Translations under genes and position numbers: made by a program
In this document: one piece after another, positions 26,776-35,484 of the stretch
Layout of the letters: every line of letters begins with the position of its first letter
How positions within the stretch are numbered: position 1 is the stretch's first letter
The notes under the pieces: generated by a model
Database searches by the model: none
Seen by the model: the letters and a program-made list of their open reading frames with translations, nothing else
What the model was told of the DNA's origin: nothing
NCBI RefSeq assembly: GCF_009192765.1
Contig: NZ_VOHQ01000005.1
Span: forward strand, 1-64,000
Length of the DNA stretch: 64,000 nt
DNA from: Agriterribacter humi
GTDB taxonomy: Bacteria > Bacteroidota > Bacteroidia > Chitinophagales > Chitinophagaceae
Direction of reading: 5' to 3'

Positions 26776-26808
26776 AAAAGTGCTGATATATACTATACCA
26801 GCACTTTT
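26776..26808 (+). terminator. Intrinsic terminator after the CHRD gene
   Basis: AAAAGTGCTG (26776-26785) and CAGCACTTTT (26799-26808) form a perfect 10-bp stem with a 13-nt loop, ending in a T run. Because the left arm starts with A residues, it could also work for the convergent gene at 26869. Confidence 0.8.
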
Positions 26809-26868
26809 ATAAAAAACGTACAAGTAAATACCTTGCTTTAGTATGTGAGCGTGTTTAATTACATTAAC

Positions 26869-27312
26869 CTATAAAACGTTTTTTTCAAACCCTTTACTAT
26901 GAAATAAAAAAGGAATAAGAAAAGTAGCACCGATACCCGTAATGATAATAACACCCAATAACAATCCCCTGAATTCTACAGTCATCTCATGATTTAAAGA
27001 ACGGTTCACACCTTCCGCCTGCCATGCCAAAAAAACAGTAAGGAGAGAAAATAGAATGATAAAAACCAATTCTCCTTTTCCTGATGCTTTTGTGAGCGCA
27101 AAATAAATCAGTCCAATCACAATGAAAAGGATATTTACTCCAAAAATAATAGAAGCTACATTGATAATATCCGTAGGCACAAATCCTGTTTCGGCCCGGT
27201 AAATAAGGTTGTATGTTAAACAAATAAAGGTGCTGACAATACCCACAAAAACGCCTGTTAGAAATGCTTTCGAGAAAGGGGTTTGCAAATTTTCGTATTC
27301 CATATACATCAT
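26869..27312 (-). CDS. Four-helix integral membrane protein of unknown function
   Basis: The 147-residue protein has four hydrophobic segments (about residues 17-37, 52-72, 80-98 and 116-137) with short loops. The first helix begins FSKAFLTGVFVGIVSTFICL. I do not recognise the family, although DUF4199-like proteins of this phylum have a similar size and layout. It is convergent with the CHRD gene and shares its terminator region. Start codons at 27312 and 27306 are both possible. Confidence 0.7.
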   Translation of the reverse strand: MMYMEYENLQTPFSKAFLTGVFVGIVSTFICLTYNLIYRAETGFVPTDIINVASIIFGVNILFIVIGLIYFALTKASGKGELVFIILFSLLTVFLAWQAEGVNRSLNHEMTVEFRGLLLGVIIITGIGATFLIPFLFHSKGFEKNVL

Positions 27313-27469
27313 TTAAAAAGTGAAGAAATTCTATAGCGCAATACAATGAGCAGCAGAAAAAAAGCAGGTGAAAGTTACAGAATAACAGGGGCTATACTGC
27401 ACTTCATTCGCGAATGCCCGCTGAACAATCGCTTCAGTAGGCCTGAAACGCTGAAGTAACAGGCATTAA

Positions 27470-27491
27470 AACAATTGGTTAAGCAATTGTT
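27470..27491. repeat. Inverted repeat in a 309-nt gap
   Basis: AACAATTG-GTTAAG-CAATTGTT is a perfect 8-bp palindrome. The gap 27313-27621 also has a CTTCAG...CTGAAG pair. No gene was seen in it. Confidence 0.4.
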
Positions 27492-27621
27492 ATTGAACGG
27501 ACGATTCAGGAAATATATCCTGATAAATGTTTCTCCGTTCAAATTATTTTGGTATCCCTTTTAAATTGAAATGTGAAGTTGTCATCTCCCAGCAATAACA
27601 CGCAGCAATACAATCAATCTA

Positions 27622-28398
27622 TCAGCGCTGAAATGTGTATGCGTATCCAAGCGTTAAAAACAAACCTCCCGTATGACTTTTACCGTTTGCCTTTGTATCT
27701 TTTTGAATGGATGTTAAACCATACCCTCCCCGTGCATCCAAAATAATTTCACCGGCTCCTCCGGCGGGGTAGGTTAAACCAATTCCTCCGGTGAGTCCGA
27801 AATTAATCGGGTTGATGTCTTGCTTTATGTCGGTATCTGCTTTAAAAGACTGGGCAGGCATTGGTTGCCCCTGGATGCCTAACGGCTGCGTGCCCGCCCT
27901 GTCCAAATAAAGCTGACTGGTGCCTTCGGTTTTTTGAGTAGCACTCAGCAAAATACCTGCATAAGGCCCGGCATTGATATAATACTTTAGTTTATCACCC
28001 CAGGTGAATTTAGCAGTAACCGGAATTTCAAGATAGTTTAAAATAGCTTCATTTTGAAAGTCGGCATACAACATTGTTCCGGGCGGCAACAATTGCGATA
28101 AATCCGGGGGAATAGCGGTAACAGGCTGCATACCTTTTCTTTTTCCTCCCTGCCCGGTATAATTTACAGCAGCTTTTATGGAAAATTTCTGCGTTATACC
28201 CACATCCGCAAACCCTCCAAAAACAGCGGCAAGCCTCGATTCATATCCTTCACTTATTTCATTGTTCCCGCTACTCCGTAATTGCGGAACGCTTATGCCT
28301 CCGTTAACACCTATTGCAGTGACCTGAGCAGGTAGTGAAGCGGAAAAGAAAATACAGATGAAAAAGCAAATAATTAAACCATAAATATCCTTTTTCAT
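27622..28398 (-). CDS. Outer membrane beta-barrel protein, PorT-like
   Basis: The 258-residue protein has a signal peptide (about residues 1-26, ending ASLPAQ) and an OmpA-like eight-stranded barrel pattern. Alternating strands include GVNGGISVPQL, KFSIKAAVNYTGQGG and FGLTGGIGLTYPAGG, and it ends LTLGYAYTFQR. It fits the Bacteroidota PorT-like 'outer membrane beta-barrel' family. A frame starting at 28467 is longer, but the start at 28398 puts the signal peptide first. Function is unknown. Confidence 0.8.
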   Translation of the reverse strand: MKKDIYGLIICFFICIFFSASLPAQVTAIGVNGGISVPQLRSSGNNEISEGYESRLAAVFGGFADVGITQKFSIKAAVNYTGQGGKRKGMQPVTAIPPDLSQLLPPGTMLYADFQNEAILNYLEIPVTAKFTWGDKLKYYINAGPYAGILLSATQKTEGTSQLYLDRAGTQPLGIQGQPMPAQSFKADTDIKQDINPINFGLTGGIGLTYPAGGAGEIILDARGGYGLTSIQKDTKANGKSHTGGLFLTLGYAYTFQR

Positions 28399-28604
28399 AA
28401 CCAGTGATTTAAGAAATACTATTCCCGGATACGTTCCAAATTGCAAATGACAGATAAAATGTCCCAAATTTTGTTCCTATTTTAAAAAGAATACTGCAGA
28501 ACCGGCATTAATCATCAGCACATCAATATGAAAACCATTAGCGGCCCTAAAAAGCAATATATTATTTGTTTAAAATTTACGTTCTTATTAATAAATCCGG
28601 TGCC

Positions 28605-30212
28605 GTGAAAAAGACCATTATTCCTTTTATACTTTGTGCTTGTATACAAGTAGTTTCAGCGCAAACCTCTTTTGATTCTTCGGTTGCATTGGTTCCTCAG
28701 CAGGGGAATATCATTATGGCTTCCACTATCGTTAAAATTGAAAACCTGGGCATCAATATCAATTCCGACCTGCCGGAGTTAAGACCTACTATATCGGCAG
28801 ATGGAAATCTTTTATTCTTCATCTGTCAAAACCATCCTGCCAATACAAAATACCGGTCTGTGCCCAATTCGCAGGATATATGGTATTCAAAAAGAGATAG
28901 CCTGGGTATATGGAGTGAAGCCAGGCACATGCGTTATCCTATGAACAGTACCCACTATAATGCTGTTTATTGGATATCTCCCGACAACAACAGGATTTTA
29001 TTGCGTGGTGCATTTACGGAAGGCGCCTTTCTGGGTAAAGGTGTAAGCATGAGTCATCTGCAGCCCGATAGCACCTGGAGTGCCCCTGATATGCTCTACA
29101 TTAAAAACTATGAAAAATATGATAAGGGACGCCAATCCGGCGCTACCATGGCACATGACGGGCAAACGCTTTTATTGTATATGACTCCCGAAAGAGGAAG
29201 CCCCGACAATGATTTGTATGTATGTTTTTTAACTGCCGACGGCTCATGGACAGAACCTAAAACATTAGGTAAGACAATAAATTTACCGGAGTATGATGAA
29301 ATGACGCCTTACTTAGCAGCGGATGGTGTAACGCTGTATTTTAGCAGTAACCGGCCCGGAGGGCTGGGCGATAACGATATATGGATGACCAAAAAACTGG
29401 ATAAAACATGGCAAAAATGGAGCGATCCGGTAAACCTGGGCAGTCCCATCAATACGGAAGATTGGGATGCCTTTTTTACACTGGACGCCGGCGGCGAATA
29501 TGCATATTTATCTACTAATCTGGATACCTACGGCCAAAGCGATATTGTGCGGGTTAAATTGCTGGAGAAGGAAAAACCTGATCCTGTAGTATTGGTAAGC
29601 GGTAATGTATACAATGCGAAAACCAAACAACCATTGAGCGCTTCACTCTTATATGAAACATTACCCGATGGCGTAGAAGCAGGAAATGCAGTGTCCAATC
29701 CTTCAGACGGTGCATTTAAAATTGTGTTACCCTATGATAAAAATTACCTGATAAGGGCAACCGCAGATAAGTTTTTTGCGCAATCGGAGAACCTGAACTT
29801 AGATTCATTAACAAAAGCGGGGTATAAAGAGATACATAAAGATCTGTACCTGTTTCCTATTGAAATTGGGCAGGTAGTACGATTGAATAACGTGTTCTTT
29901 GATTTTGATAAATGGGATCTGCGGCCTGAATCTTTTGTAGAATTAGACCGAGTGGTAAAATTGCTGGTGGAAAACCCGGCTATTGAGATAGAAATGAGCG
30001 CCCATACCGATAGCAAAGGCTCTGATGAATATAATTTTACATTAAGTGATAACAGGGCCAAATCTGTAAGGGACTATATTCTTTTTAAAGGCATAGCCGA
30101 AAGCAAGATCATTTCGCAGGGATATGGTGAAACAAAACCCGTAGCAACAAACGATACGGATGATGGCAGGCAGTTGAACAGAAGAGTTGAATTTAAAATT
30201 TTAAAGAATTAG
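28605..30212 (+). CDS. OmpA family protein with PD40 propeller
   Basis: This 535-residue envelope protein has a signal peptide (VKKTIIPFILCACIQVVSAQ from a GTG start). A WD40/PD40-like propeller of about 290 residues follows, with blades such as PTISADGNLLFFIC and PYLAADGVTLYFSSNRPGG. Then come a carboxypeptidase-regulatory-like stretch and a C-terminal OmpA domain. The OmpA domain has NVFFDFDKWDL, the peptidoglycan-binding AHTDSKGSDEYN and NRRVEFKI. This architecture is common in Bacteroidota and links the outer membrane to peptidoglycan. A TTG at 28566 would add 13 residues before the signal. Confidence 0.9.
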   Translation: MKKTIIPFILCACIQVVSAQTSFDSSVALVPQQGNIIMASTIVKIENLGININSDLPELRPTISADGNLLFFICQNHPANTKYRSVPNSQDIWYSKRDSLGIWSEARHMRYPMNSTHYNAVYWISPDNNRILLRGAFTEGAFLGKGVSMSHLQPDSTWSAPDMLYIKNYEKYDKGRQSGATMAHDGQTLLLYMTPERGSPDNDLYVCFLTADGSWTEPKTLGKTINLPEYDEMTPYLAADGVTLYFSSNRPGGLGDNDIWMTKKLDKTWQKWSDPVNLGSPINTEDWDAFFTLDAGGEYAYLSTNLDTYGQSDIVRVKLLEKEKPDPVVLVSGNVYNAKTKQPLSASLLYETLPDGVEAGNAVSNPSDGAFKIVLPYDKNYLIRATADKFFAQSENLNLDSLTKAGYKEIHKDLYLFPIEIGQVVRLNNVFFDFDKWDLRPESFVELDRVVKLLVENPAIEIEMSAHTDSKGSDEYNFTLSDNRAKSVRDYILFKGIAESKIISQGYGETKPVATNDTDDGRQLNRRVEFKILKN

Positions 30213-30228
30213 TATTAGTTGGAAAACA

Positions 30229-30837
30229 TTATTCCTTTGGGAAATTTGGATCCATTTTTACCTCTTCAATTTGCATGGTATGCCTCCTGCTATGGGCGCC
30301 AATAAACAAAATTACCTGGTAGGCATCAAGGCTGCCAAATGGAAACGCAGCAACGTGATTGCGCAGGTCTGCTTCGGTATTAGTAACGTATGCAATAAGC
30401 TTTGTCCTGTTTTCTTTAAAGGAAGCTAACGCTTCCTCCGCAGTTGCAAAGGCAGTATTCTGAGGCTCAAGCGGAGGCGCAGTTTTTACTTTATGTGTAC
30501 GGTCAGGAACTTTGGTTTTTACATCTTCGTCTGTCATTTTAATTTCCGCTCTTTTTTCGGGGTTGGCAGCCTGTTCTATTGCGCCGTTGGCTGCTTGCCA
30601 CAACATAGTTTCAGAAGCTGCAATATGCTTCAGGCATTCTTCTACGCTCCATTTATCTTCCGCGGGCTTAAATTTTAATTGCGCTTCGCTGAGGTTTTTA
30701 ACAGAAGCATATACTCCCATTTCGGTTTCTTTCAGAAATTTGGCGGCATCTTTTCTTTCTTTTTTTGAAATACCTTTTTCGGGAGCAACAAATGAAAGCG
30801 CCATTACAGCGGTGACAAACAAAAATATCTTTTTCAT
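30229..30837 (-). CDS. Exported DinB family protein
   Basis: The 202-residue protein has a signal peptide (about residues 1-20) followed by a DinB_2 domain. Metal-site His residues lie in ECLKHIAASE (about residue 70) and near the end in FIGAHSRRHTMQIEEV. Unlike the cytosolic DinB protein at 5308, this one is exported, which is unusual for the fold but recurrent in Bacteroidota. It is convergent with the OmpA-like gene, 16 nt apart. Confidence 0.85.
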   Translation of the reverse strand: MKKIFLFVTAVMALSFVAPEKGISKKERKDAAKFLKETEMGVYASVKNLSEAQLKFKPAEDKWSVEECLKHIAASETMLWQAANGAIEQAANPEKRAEIKMTDEDVKTKVPDRTHKVKTAPPLEPQNTAFATAEEALASFKENRTKLIAYVTNTEADLRNHVAAFPFGSLDAYQVILFIGAHSRRHTMQIEEVKMDPNFPKE

Positions 30838-30976
30838 AAAAAAAATTGAGTGGGTGGATGAAAAATTGTATGCAACAGGAAATCTTCTGTTAAGTTAATA
30901 CATTTAAAGCTGAACTTATAAAATCAAGGCCGGTCGTGATTTACAAACAAGTGCCTTTAATTAGCCGGAAATTTCG

Positions 30977-30984
30977 TACTTTTG
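30977..30984 (+). promoter_or_regulatory. -7 box and long leader of the cold-shock gene
   Basis: TACTTTTG matches TAnnTTTG. With this box the mRNA leader would be about 80 nt, which recalls the long leaders of cold-shock genes; that is inference. Confidence 0.4.
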
Positions 30985-31071
30985 GAGGGATACGCGAAAA
31001 GCTTCATCACTTTTCCTGCAATCTCTTCACCTGAAAAAACAATCAGTTAAACATTAAGTAAAATTATATTT

Positions 31072-31518
31072 ATGGCAGAAACCTGGAGTAAAAAAGAAAG
31101 AGAAAAGAAAAAACAACAAAACAAAAAAGAAAAAGCCGAACGGAAACAGGAGCGGAAAGAAAATTCCAAACCAGGAAAGAGTTTGGATGATATGCTTGCC
31201 TATGTAGATGAAAACGGCCATTTCTCATCCACTCCTCCTGATCCACGGAAAAAAGTAAAGATTAACGTAGAAGACATTGAAATTGGCGTTCGCAAACAGG
31301 CAGATATTGATCCGGCAGATTTAATCCGGAAGGGAATTGTAACCTTCTTCAATGAATCGAAGGGCTACGGATTTATTAAAGACAAAGAAACACAGGAAAG
31401 TGTTTTTGTACATGTGAATTCATTGCTGGAACCGGTAAAAGAACATAGTAAGGTAACTTTTGAAGTTGAAATGGGCCCTAAAGGCGCCAATGCCGTTAAC
31501 GTTAAGCTTTCTACTTAA
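31072..31518 (+). CDS. Cold-shock domain protein with basic N-terminal extension
   Basis: The 148-residue protein has a lysine/glutamate-rich N-terminal tail (about residues 1-40, KKEREKKKQQNKKEKAERK) and a linker. The cold-shock domain at about 85-148 contains RNP1-like GYGFIKDKET and RNP2-like VFVHVNSL. The domain binds single-stranded nucleic acid. The extension makes it twice the size of CspA and recalls the RNA-helicase-linked CSD proteins of this phylum. It is convergent with the TPR gene. Confidence 0.9.
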   Translation: MAETWSKKEREKKKQQNKKEKAERKQERKENSKPGKSLDDMLAYVDENGHFSSTPPDPRKKVKINVEDIEIGVRKQADIDPADLIRKGIVTFFNESKGYGFIKDKETQESVFVHVNSLLEPVKEHSKVTFEVEMGPKGANAVNVKLST

Positions 31519-31522
31519 TACT

Positions 31523-33268
31523 TTAAAATACAGATCCTGTAATTTGTACACCGCTTTTCGTAAACGCCGCTACAGCCTGTTGCCGCACTTTTTTAGCTTC
31601 TTTTTCTTTTTTCTGTTGCTGTAATGCATCTGCCAGCCCGGTAAGCGACCAGGCATTATTGGGATTTACAATAAGATCTTCCCTGTATACTTTTTCGGCC
31701 GCTGCATATTGTTTAGCTTTCAGTAAAGCATGTCCCAGGTATTGCCGTGCGGGATGCGGCCAATCTCTTGGCTCATTATATAACATAGCTGTTTCTTTAT
31801 TCACCGCCTCTTCCAGTAGTTGGGCCGCCTGAGCATACTGATTGCTTTCTTCTGCGATAACGCCTTCCAAAATTTTTTCAGCCACCTGCACCGCCGCAAT
31901 ACCAGGATTAAAAGCAGCAGGACTTTCATGCAATAAGGCAGACGGCATGCTATCGCGCATATACTGTAGTTCCATTTTGGCCGCTTCAAACTGCTGCCTG
32001 CGGGCGAAGGCCAACCCCCGCCCATAATGCCATATAATATTAGCATATGCCCGGGAGTGATGAGTAGCAGCAGTTTTCAAAATCTCATCCCATTTACCAA
32101 AACGGATTTGGGTAAAAAAAGGTGTCATATACACATACTGCGCATACATACCAAAATATCCACCGGCATCAAGCCATGAACTGTCGAAACTATTTTTTGC
32201 CCTTTCCGATATTTTCAGTGCTGTTGTATAATCACCAGCCATATTAGCACAGCTTGCCTGCATATGAAGGTTGTGTACGATATAAATAAAAGCATTATTA
32301 ACTACGGGCGGATATTGAGAGAGATACTGATAATAGCCTTTAACGGCGTTTTCATTGACCTCCACTCCCTTGTTGTAATAACCGGAACGAATGTAAATAT
32401 GTGAAGGCATGTGTACCAGGTGGGCGAGGCCGGGCATCATAGCGCCGAGCCGGTTAGCAACAGCCAATCCTTTTTCGGGATGTTCCGAACCCTCAATGGC
32501 ATGAATATAATAATGACTCGCTCCCGGGTGATCAGGAAATTGTTTTACCAGTTGTTCCAGCACACGCACGATCTCAGGCGTCCAGGGCTTGGGTTTATAC
32601 AACCGGTCATACAGATCCCACGGATGCTGCACCATTAACGCATCGGCGTATAACGCGGCCGCATCGCCATTCTGCGGAAAGGTTTCATGCACCTTCTTCA
32701 TTGCACCGGCATACAACTGGTTTAAGTATGCTCTTGTTTGCGTTGTGTCGGTAGAATACCGGGTTTGCATAGCGGCAATCAATGCTTTTTCAACAGGTGT
32801 GCAGTTGCCACATAGTTCGGTTGCCCTTTGCACAGCAGCCAGCGCTCCGGGTGAAGCGGCATAGCCAAAGTCGTTGATATTAGGGCCATAGGCTAAAGCT
32901 TTCCCCCAATACCCCATGGCAAAATTCTCATCGAATTGTACAGCTTTTTCAAAAGAAGCCAGGGCTTCAATAATGTGAAAACCATAATACATATTGATGC
33001 CCTGCTGAAAATAGATACCTGCACTGTCGTTGGTTACAGTTACCGGCATGCGATGCTTTCCCCAGCCTTCCAGCAACGGAATGATATTGGCGCTGTCGTT
33101 AAAATTAATAGCAGAAAGGTTGGGACTACAACCCAATGCATATTGCTTTTTATAGGATTCTACAGTTTCCGGGCTTTGATATACATCAGCGGCACCGGGC
33201 GCCTTGTATAAGTAAAGTATGGAGGAACCGATAAAAGCGGTAAGCACGAGAATGACATAATTTCTCAT
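31523..33268 (-). CDS. Exported tetratricopeptide repeat protein
   Basis: The 581-residue protein has an N-terminal signal or anchor (MRNYVILVLTAFIGSSILYLY) and helical repeats. TPR-like units include HIIEALASFEKAVQFDENFAMGYW, given here as the key blocks EALASFEKAV and NFAMGYWGKA, and late units with PNNAWSLTGLADAL. His-rich blocks HYYIHAIEGSEHP and HMPSHIYIRSGYY are typical of a conserved group of large bacterial TPR proteins of unknown role. The start at 33268 is preferred over 33289 because it opens the signal. Confidence 0.85.
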   Translation of the reverse strand: MRNYVILVLTAFIGSSILYLYKAPGAADVYQSPETVESYKKQYALGCSPNLSAINFNDSANIIPLLEGWGKHRMPVTVTNDSAGIYFQQGINMYYGFHIIEALASFEKAVQFDENFAMGYWGKALAYGPNINDFGYAASPGALAAVQRATELCGNCTPVEKALIAAMQTRYSTDTTQTRAYLNQLYAGAMKKVHETFPQNGDAAALYADALMVQHPWDLYDRLYKPKPWTPEIVRVLEQLVKQFPDHPGASHYYIHAIEGSEHPEKGLAVANRLGAMMPGLAHLVHMPSHIYIRSGYYNKGVEVNENAVKGYYQYLSQYPPVVNNAFIYIVHNLHMQASCANMAGDYTTALKISERAKNSFDSSWLDAGGYFGMYAQYVYMTPFFTQIRFGKWDEILKTAATHHSRAYANIIWHYGRGLAFARRQQFEAAKMELQYMRDSMPSALLHESPAAFNPGIAAVQVAEKILEGVIAEESNQYAQAAQLLEEAVNKETAMLYNEPRDWPHPARQYLGHALLKAKQYAAAEKVYREDLIVNPNNAWSLTGLADALQQQKKEKEAKKVRQQAVAAFTKSGVQITGSVF

Positions 33269-33340
33269 GACTGTAGATTTTAGTTGCAATAAGATACGAA
33301 AGTTGTTTCGAAATTTATAATAAAAATATCCCGGTCTTAT

Positions 33341-33517
33341 TTAATGAAATTTTTCTTCTTTGCTCAACATTTCCAGTATGATCTTCATTCGCTTTTCCCC
33401 GGTTTCTGGCTTTTTAGCCGTTTGCAAACGCCAGGCAATGATATAAGTATTCGCTTTATTGAGCGTTTGAAAAAACTTTTTAGCTTTAGGAAACTCATTT
33501 TCAAAACCAGCGCATAT
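33341..33517 (-). pseudogene. C-terminal remnant of a YdeI/OmpD-associated family gene
   Basis: The reverse frame from 33517 to the stop at 33341 reads a protein tail including FPKAKKFFQTLNKANTY, then AWRLQTAKKPETGEKRM and EMLSKEEKFH. This is the typical end of YdeI/OmpD-associated proteins (AKKPETREKR-type helix). No start codon or N-terminal half exists: a TGA precedes it and the DUF1801 gene begins to overlap the space. I conclude the N-terminal part was lost. It could instead be translated from an internal start as a very short peptide, which seems unlikely. Confidence 0.6.
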
Positions 33518-33527
33518 TCAATATGCA

Positions 33528-33944
33528 TTACCTATCTACAAAGTTCAGCCATGCTTTAATTAACCTTTTCAATCCCTCAGCCTTCACTTCCGCATCTTTT
33601 TTACCCGTTATTTTCATTACTCTCCGGCCGTCCGTGTAATTACCTTCCAATAGACCGGTGGTATCGTTAATAGTTGCCCCGGTTGGGAAAACAAGTAAGA
33701 TATATTCTTTTTTATGGAGATTGAAAACAACAATATCTCTTTTATACTCCTTCGGATCAAATGGTTTCATTTTGCCCGTATACCAGAAAGCCGGGGAGTT
33801 CCATTTTACCTGTTCCCCTATTGTTTTGTCGGTCTGCAAAATAATTTGCCTCAATTTTTCAACTGTATCTTTCAGTGGGTGATCCAGTTTTTGAATAAAC
33901 GCCTTTACCTGATCTTCGCCGGATTGTTGTGCAGACTTTGTCAT
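33528..33944 (-). CDS. DUF1801 domain protein
   Basis: This 138-residue protein matches DUF1801 (YdhG-like, a TATA-box-binding-protein-like fold). Key blocks are LKDTVEKLRQIIL, EQVKWNSPAFWYTGKM and ILLVFPTG, followed by a YTDGRRVMKI segment and a C-terminal WLNFVDR. Length and ends are normal. Its function is unknown. It directly precedes the YdeI remnant on the same strand, and the two families often co-occur. Confidence 0.85.
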   Translation of the reverse strand: MTKSAQQSGEDQVKAFIQKLDHPLKDTVEKLRQIILQTDKTIGEQVKWNSPAFWYTGKMKPFDPKEYKRDIVVFNLHKKEYILLVFPTGATINDTTGLLEGNYTDGRRVMKITGKKDAEVKAEGLKRLIKAWLNFVDR

Positions 33945-34020
33945 TGATTGTTAATTGATATACAATATAAAAAATAGTTGGATAAAAACTTACCCTTGAT
34001 TCAGATAAGTTTTCCTTTAC

Positions 34021-34184
34021 CTATTATGTGTCTACGCACCTACTGCGTCTATACGTTTTTTTTATTACCACATAGGATTATAGACGCACAGGATCACATA
34101 GGTTTATACTATTGTGTGTCTATGTGCCTACTGTGTCTATGTGTTTTTTTAATTACCATAGGAGGATCATAGGTTCACATAGGC
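34021..34184. repeat. Diverged tandem repeat with 8-nt substructure
   Basis: Two copies of about 88 nt start at 34021 and 34109, both as CTATTRTGTGTCTAYG. Inside, units of about 8 nt ending in CTA (TGTGTCTA, CGCACCTA, TGTGCCTA) are followed after a T run by their reverse complements (CACATAGG, ATAGACGCA). TGCGTCTAT (34044-34052) pairs with ATAGACGCA (34080-34088). The region has no gene. Confidence 0.6.
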
Positions 34185-34212
34185 ATATCCGTAATGGTGT
34201 TAATGTATTGCA

Positions 34213-34792
34213 TTATGTTTTGCTCTGATTGTTTATTATTTTTAATGCAACGCCCGGCGCTATTGCTGATAAGAACCGGAGGATTTTTACTTTCCCAATT
34301 TTGATTTCCTGTTTCCATTTTTCTAATCCAGATATCATTTCCGCTACTGCTTTTTGTGGAGTTATGGCTATTTTAGGAGGATTGCCTTTATGCCAGGGCG
34401 TTATAGTTTAATGATATAACAGGATGAAGCAAATGAATCAGCCGCACAGGCGCTATAAAGTTTGTTTGCATTTGGGACTCCCCCATTTCAACAATATCTT
34501 TATTTCGCCAAAAACCGGTTCTATGCACAATAGCTGCATTGTTGAAAATTACATTGGTGTCCGGATGTTCCTGTTTTACCCAATAGGCCAAACCCTGGCA
34601 TTGTTCCGGATCGGAAATGTCAGACCGGAAATATCCGCTTAGTTTGCAGAAATCTTTCGCAGCAATTGGTTTCTCTTCCGGCCTTCCGCAAATAATTACT
34701 TTGTTTCCTTTAGCTGAGAGTTGTTTACCCAGTTCCAGTCCGATTCCGGAACTGCCGCCTGTAATAAGGATCCTGCTGTTGGTAAGTTTCAT
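34213..34792 (-). pseudogene. SDR oxidoreductase with internal deletion and frameshift
   Basis: The 5' part encodes a normal short-chain dehydrogenase start, LTNSRILITGGSSGIGLELG with the TGxxxGxG motif, and NNAAIV (the NNAG-like motif). The frame then stops at 34388 after about 134 residues. In another frame downstream, GNPPKIAITPQKAVAEMI to ALKIINNQ reads as an SDR C-terminus, ending at 34213. The segment with the catalytic Ser and the Tyr-X-X-X-Lys is missing. The total of 580 nt compares with about 735 for this subfamily. The gene is therefore dead as an enzyme, unless the N-terminal domain alone has a role. Confidence 0.75.
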
Positions 34793-34794
34793 TT

Positions 34795-34832
34795 TGGAAT
34801 ATTTTTGTTCCTGTGCGAACAAAAATATTCCA
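34795..34832. promoter_or_regulatory. Perfect 16-bp inverted repeat between crp-like and SDR genes
   Basis: TGGAATATTTTTGTTC (34795-34810) and GAACAAAAATATTCCA (34817-34832) are exact inverse copies around CTGTGC. Each arm contains TATTTTTG, a -7-like box, once on each strand. It ends 2 nt before the SDR start. An operator or promoter palindrome is the likeliest reading; a transcript hairpin is also possible. Confidence 0.6.
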
Positions 34833-34859
34833 GCCTTTCGTGCAAAATCCTGACCTATG

Positions 34860-35423
34860 TTAAGTCATGATTTTTTTTCTGATCCTGCTGAGTGATTCAG
34901 GTTTAATGCCAAGATAAGACGCCACCATATGCAATCTTACCCGGTTTTCCAGCAAAGGAAAAGCTTCTAAAAAATCCATGTACCGGGTTTCGGCATCAAG
35001 TAGCAGTAAATCTCTTTCCCGTTTTTCTTTTATGCAATATGCTTTTTCCAACTGTGTAACCAGGTAGCCATCCCAAAACGGATCGCTTTTTTTCAGGCTG
35101 AGCCAATCCCGGTAATTAATTTCCAGTATTTCGGCATCTTCAAGGGCCTGGATAAAAAAATAAGAAGGTGTATCTTTTATCATAGCCGAATAGGAAGAGA
35201 TAAAATTATTTTCAGGTATGATCGCTTTTGTGTATTCATTCCCTTCCTTATCAATATATACATACCGAAAAAGGCCACTGAGCGCAAAACAGAATTTCCG
35301 GGGAATTTGTCCTTCGGTAATGAAATATTCGTTTTTTAATAATTTTTTAGATTGAGCTATACTTAAAAGCTGTTCGGACCTGGTTTCTGGCAAGCCTGAT
35401 ATGTTTTTGATTATTTCTTTCAA
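34860..35423 (-). CDS. Crp/Fnr family transcriptional regulator
   Basis: The 187-residue protein has a cyclic-nucleotide-binding-like jelly roll (about residues 20-120; ITEGQIPRKFCFALSGLFRYV, shown here by ITEGQ and ALSGLFRY) and a C-terminal helix-turn-helix. The helix-turn-helix reads RLHMVASYLGIKPESLSRIRKK. TTG at 35423 gives the normal size for the Bacteroidota Crp/Fnr subgroup. Longer frames from 35513 overlap the oxidoreductase gene. Members next to SDR or dioxygenase genes often control them; here the target would be the broken SDR behind the palindrome. The Arg/Ser pair that binds cAMP is not evident. Confidence 0.87.
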   Translation of the reverse strand: MKEIIKNISGLPETRSEQLLSIAQSKKLLKNEYFITEGQIPRKFCFALSGLFRYVYIDKEGNEYTKAIIPENNFISSYSAMIKDTPSYFFIQALEDAEILEINYRDWLSLKKSDPFWDGYLVTQLEKAYCIKEKRERDLLLLDAETRYMDFLEAFPLLENRVRLHMVASYLGIKPESLSRIRKKIMT

Positions 35424-35484
35424 ATTGAGAATTTGTTTTTGAATTAATTGAGCTATGAAAGTACAACTGAAACTCAGGTAATGT

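Noticed and set aside
32886..32903. GGCTAAAG word as another REP-like hairpin
   Set aside because: It lies inside the TPR gene and lacks the inverse arm.
33344..33559. 71-residue forward frame
   Set aside because: It is antisense to the YdeI-type remnant, whose reverse frame is far more protein-like.
34021..34184. CRISPR-like array
   Set aside because: There are only two diverged copies with internal 8-nt structure, no unique spacers and no cas genes.
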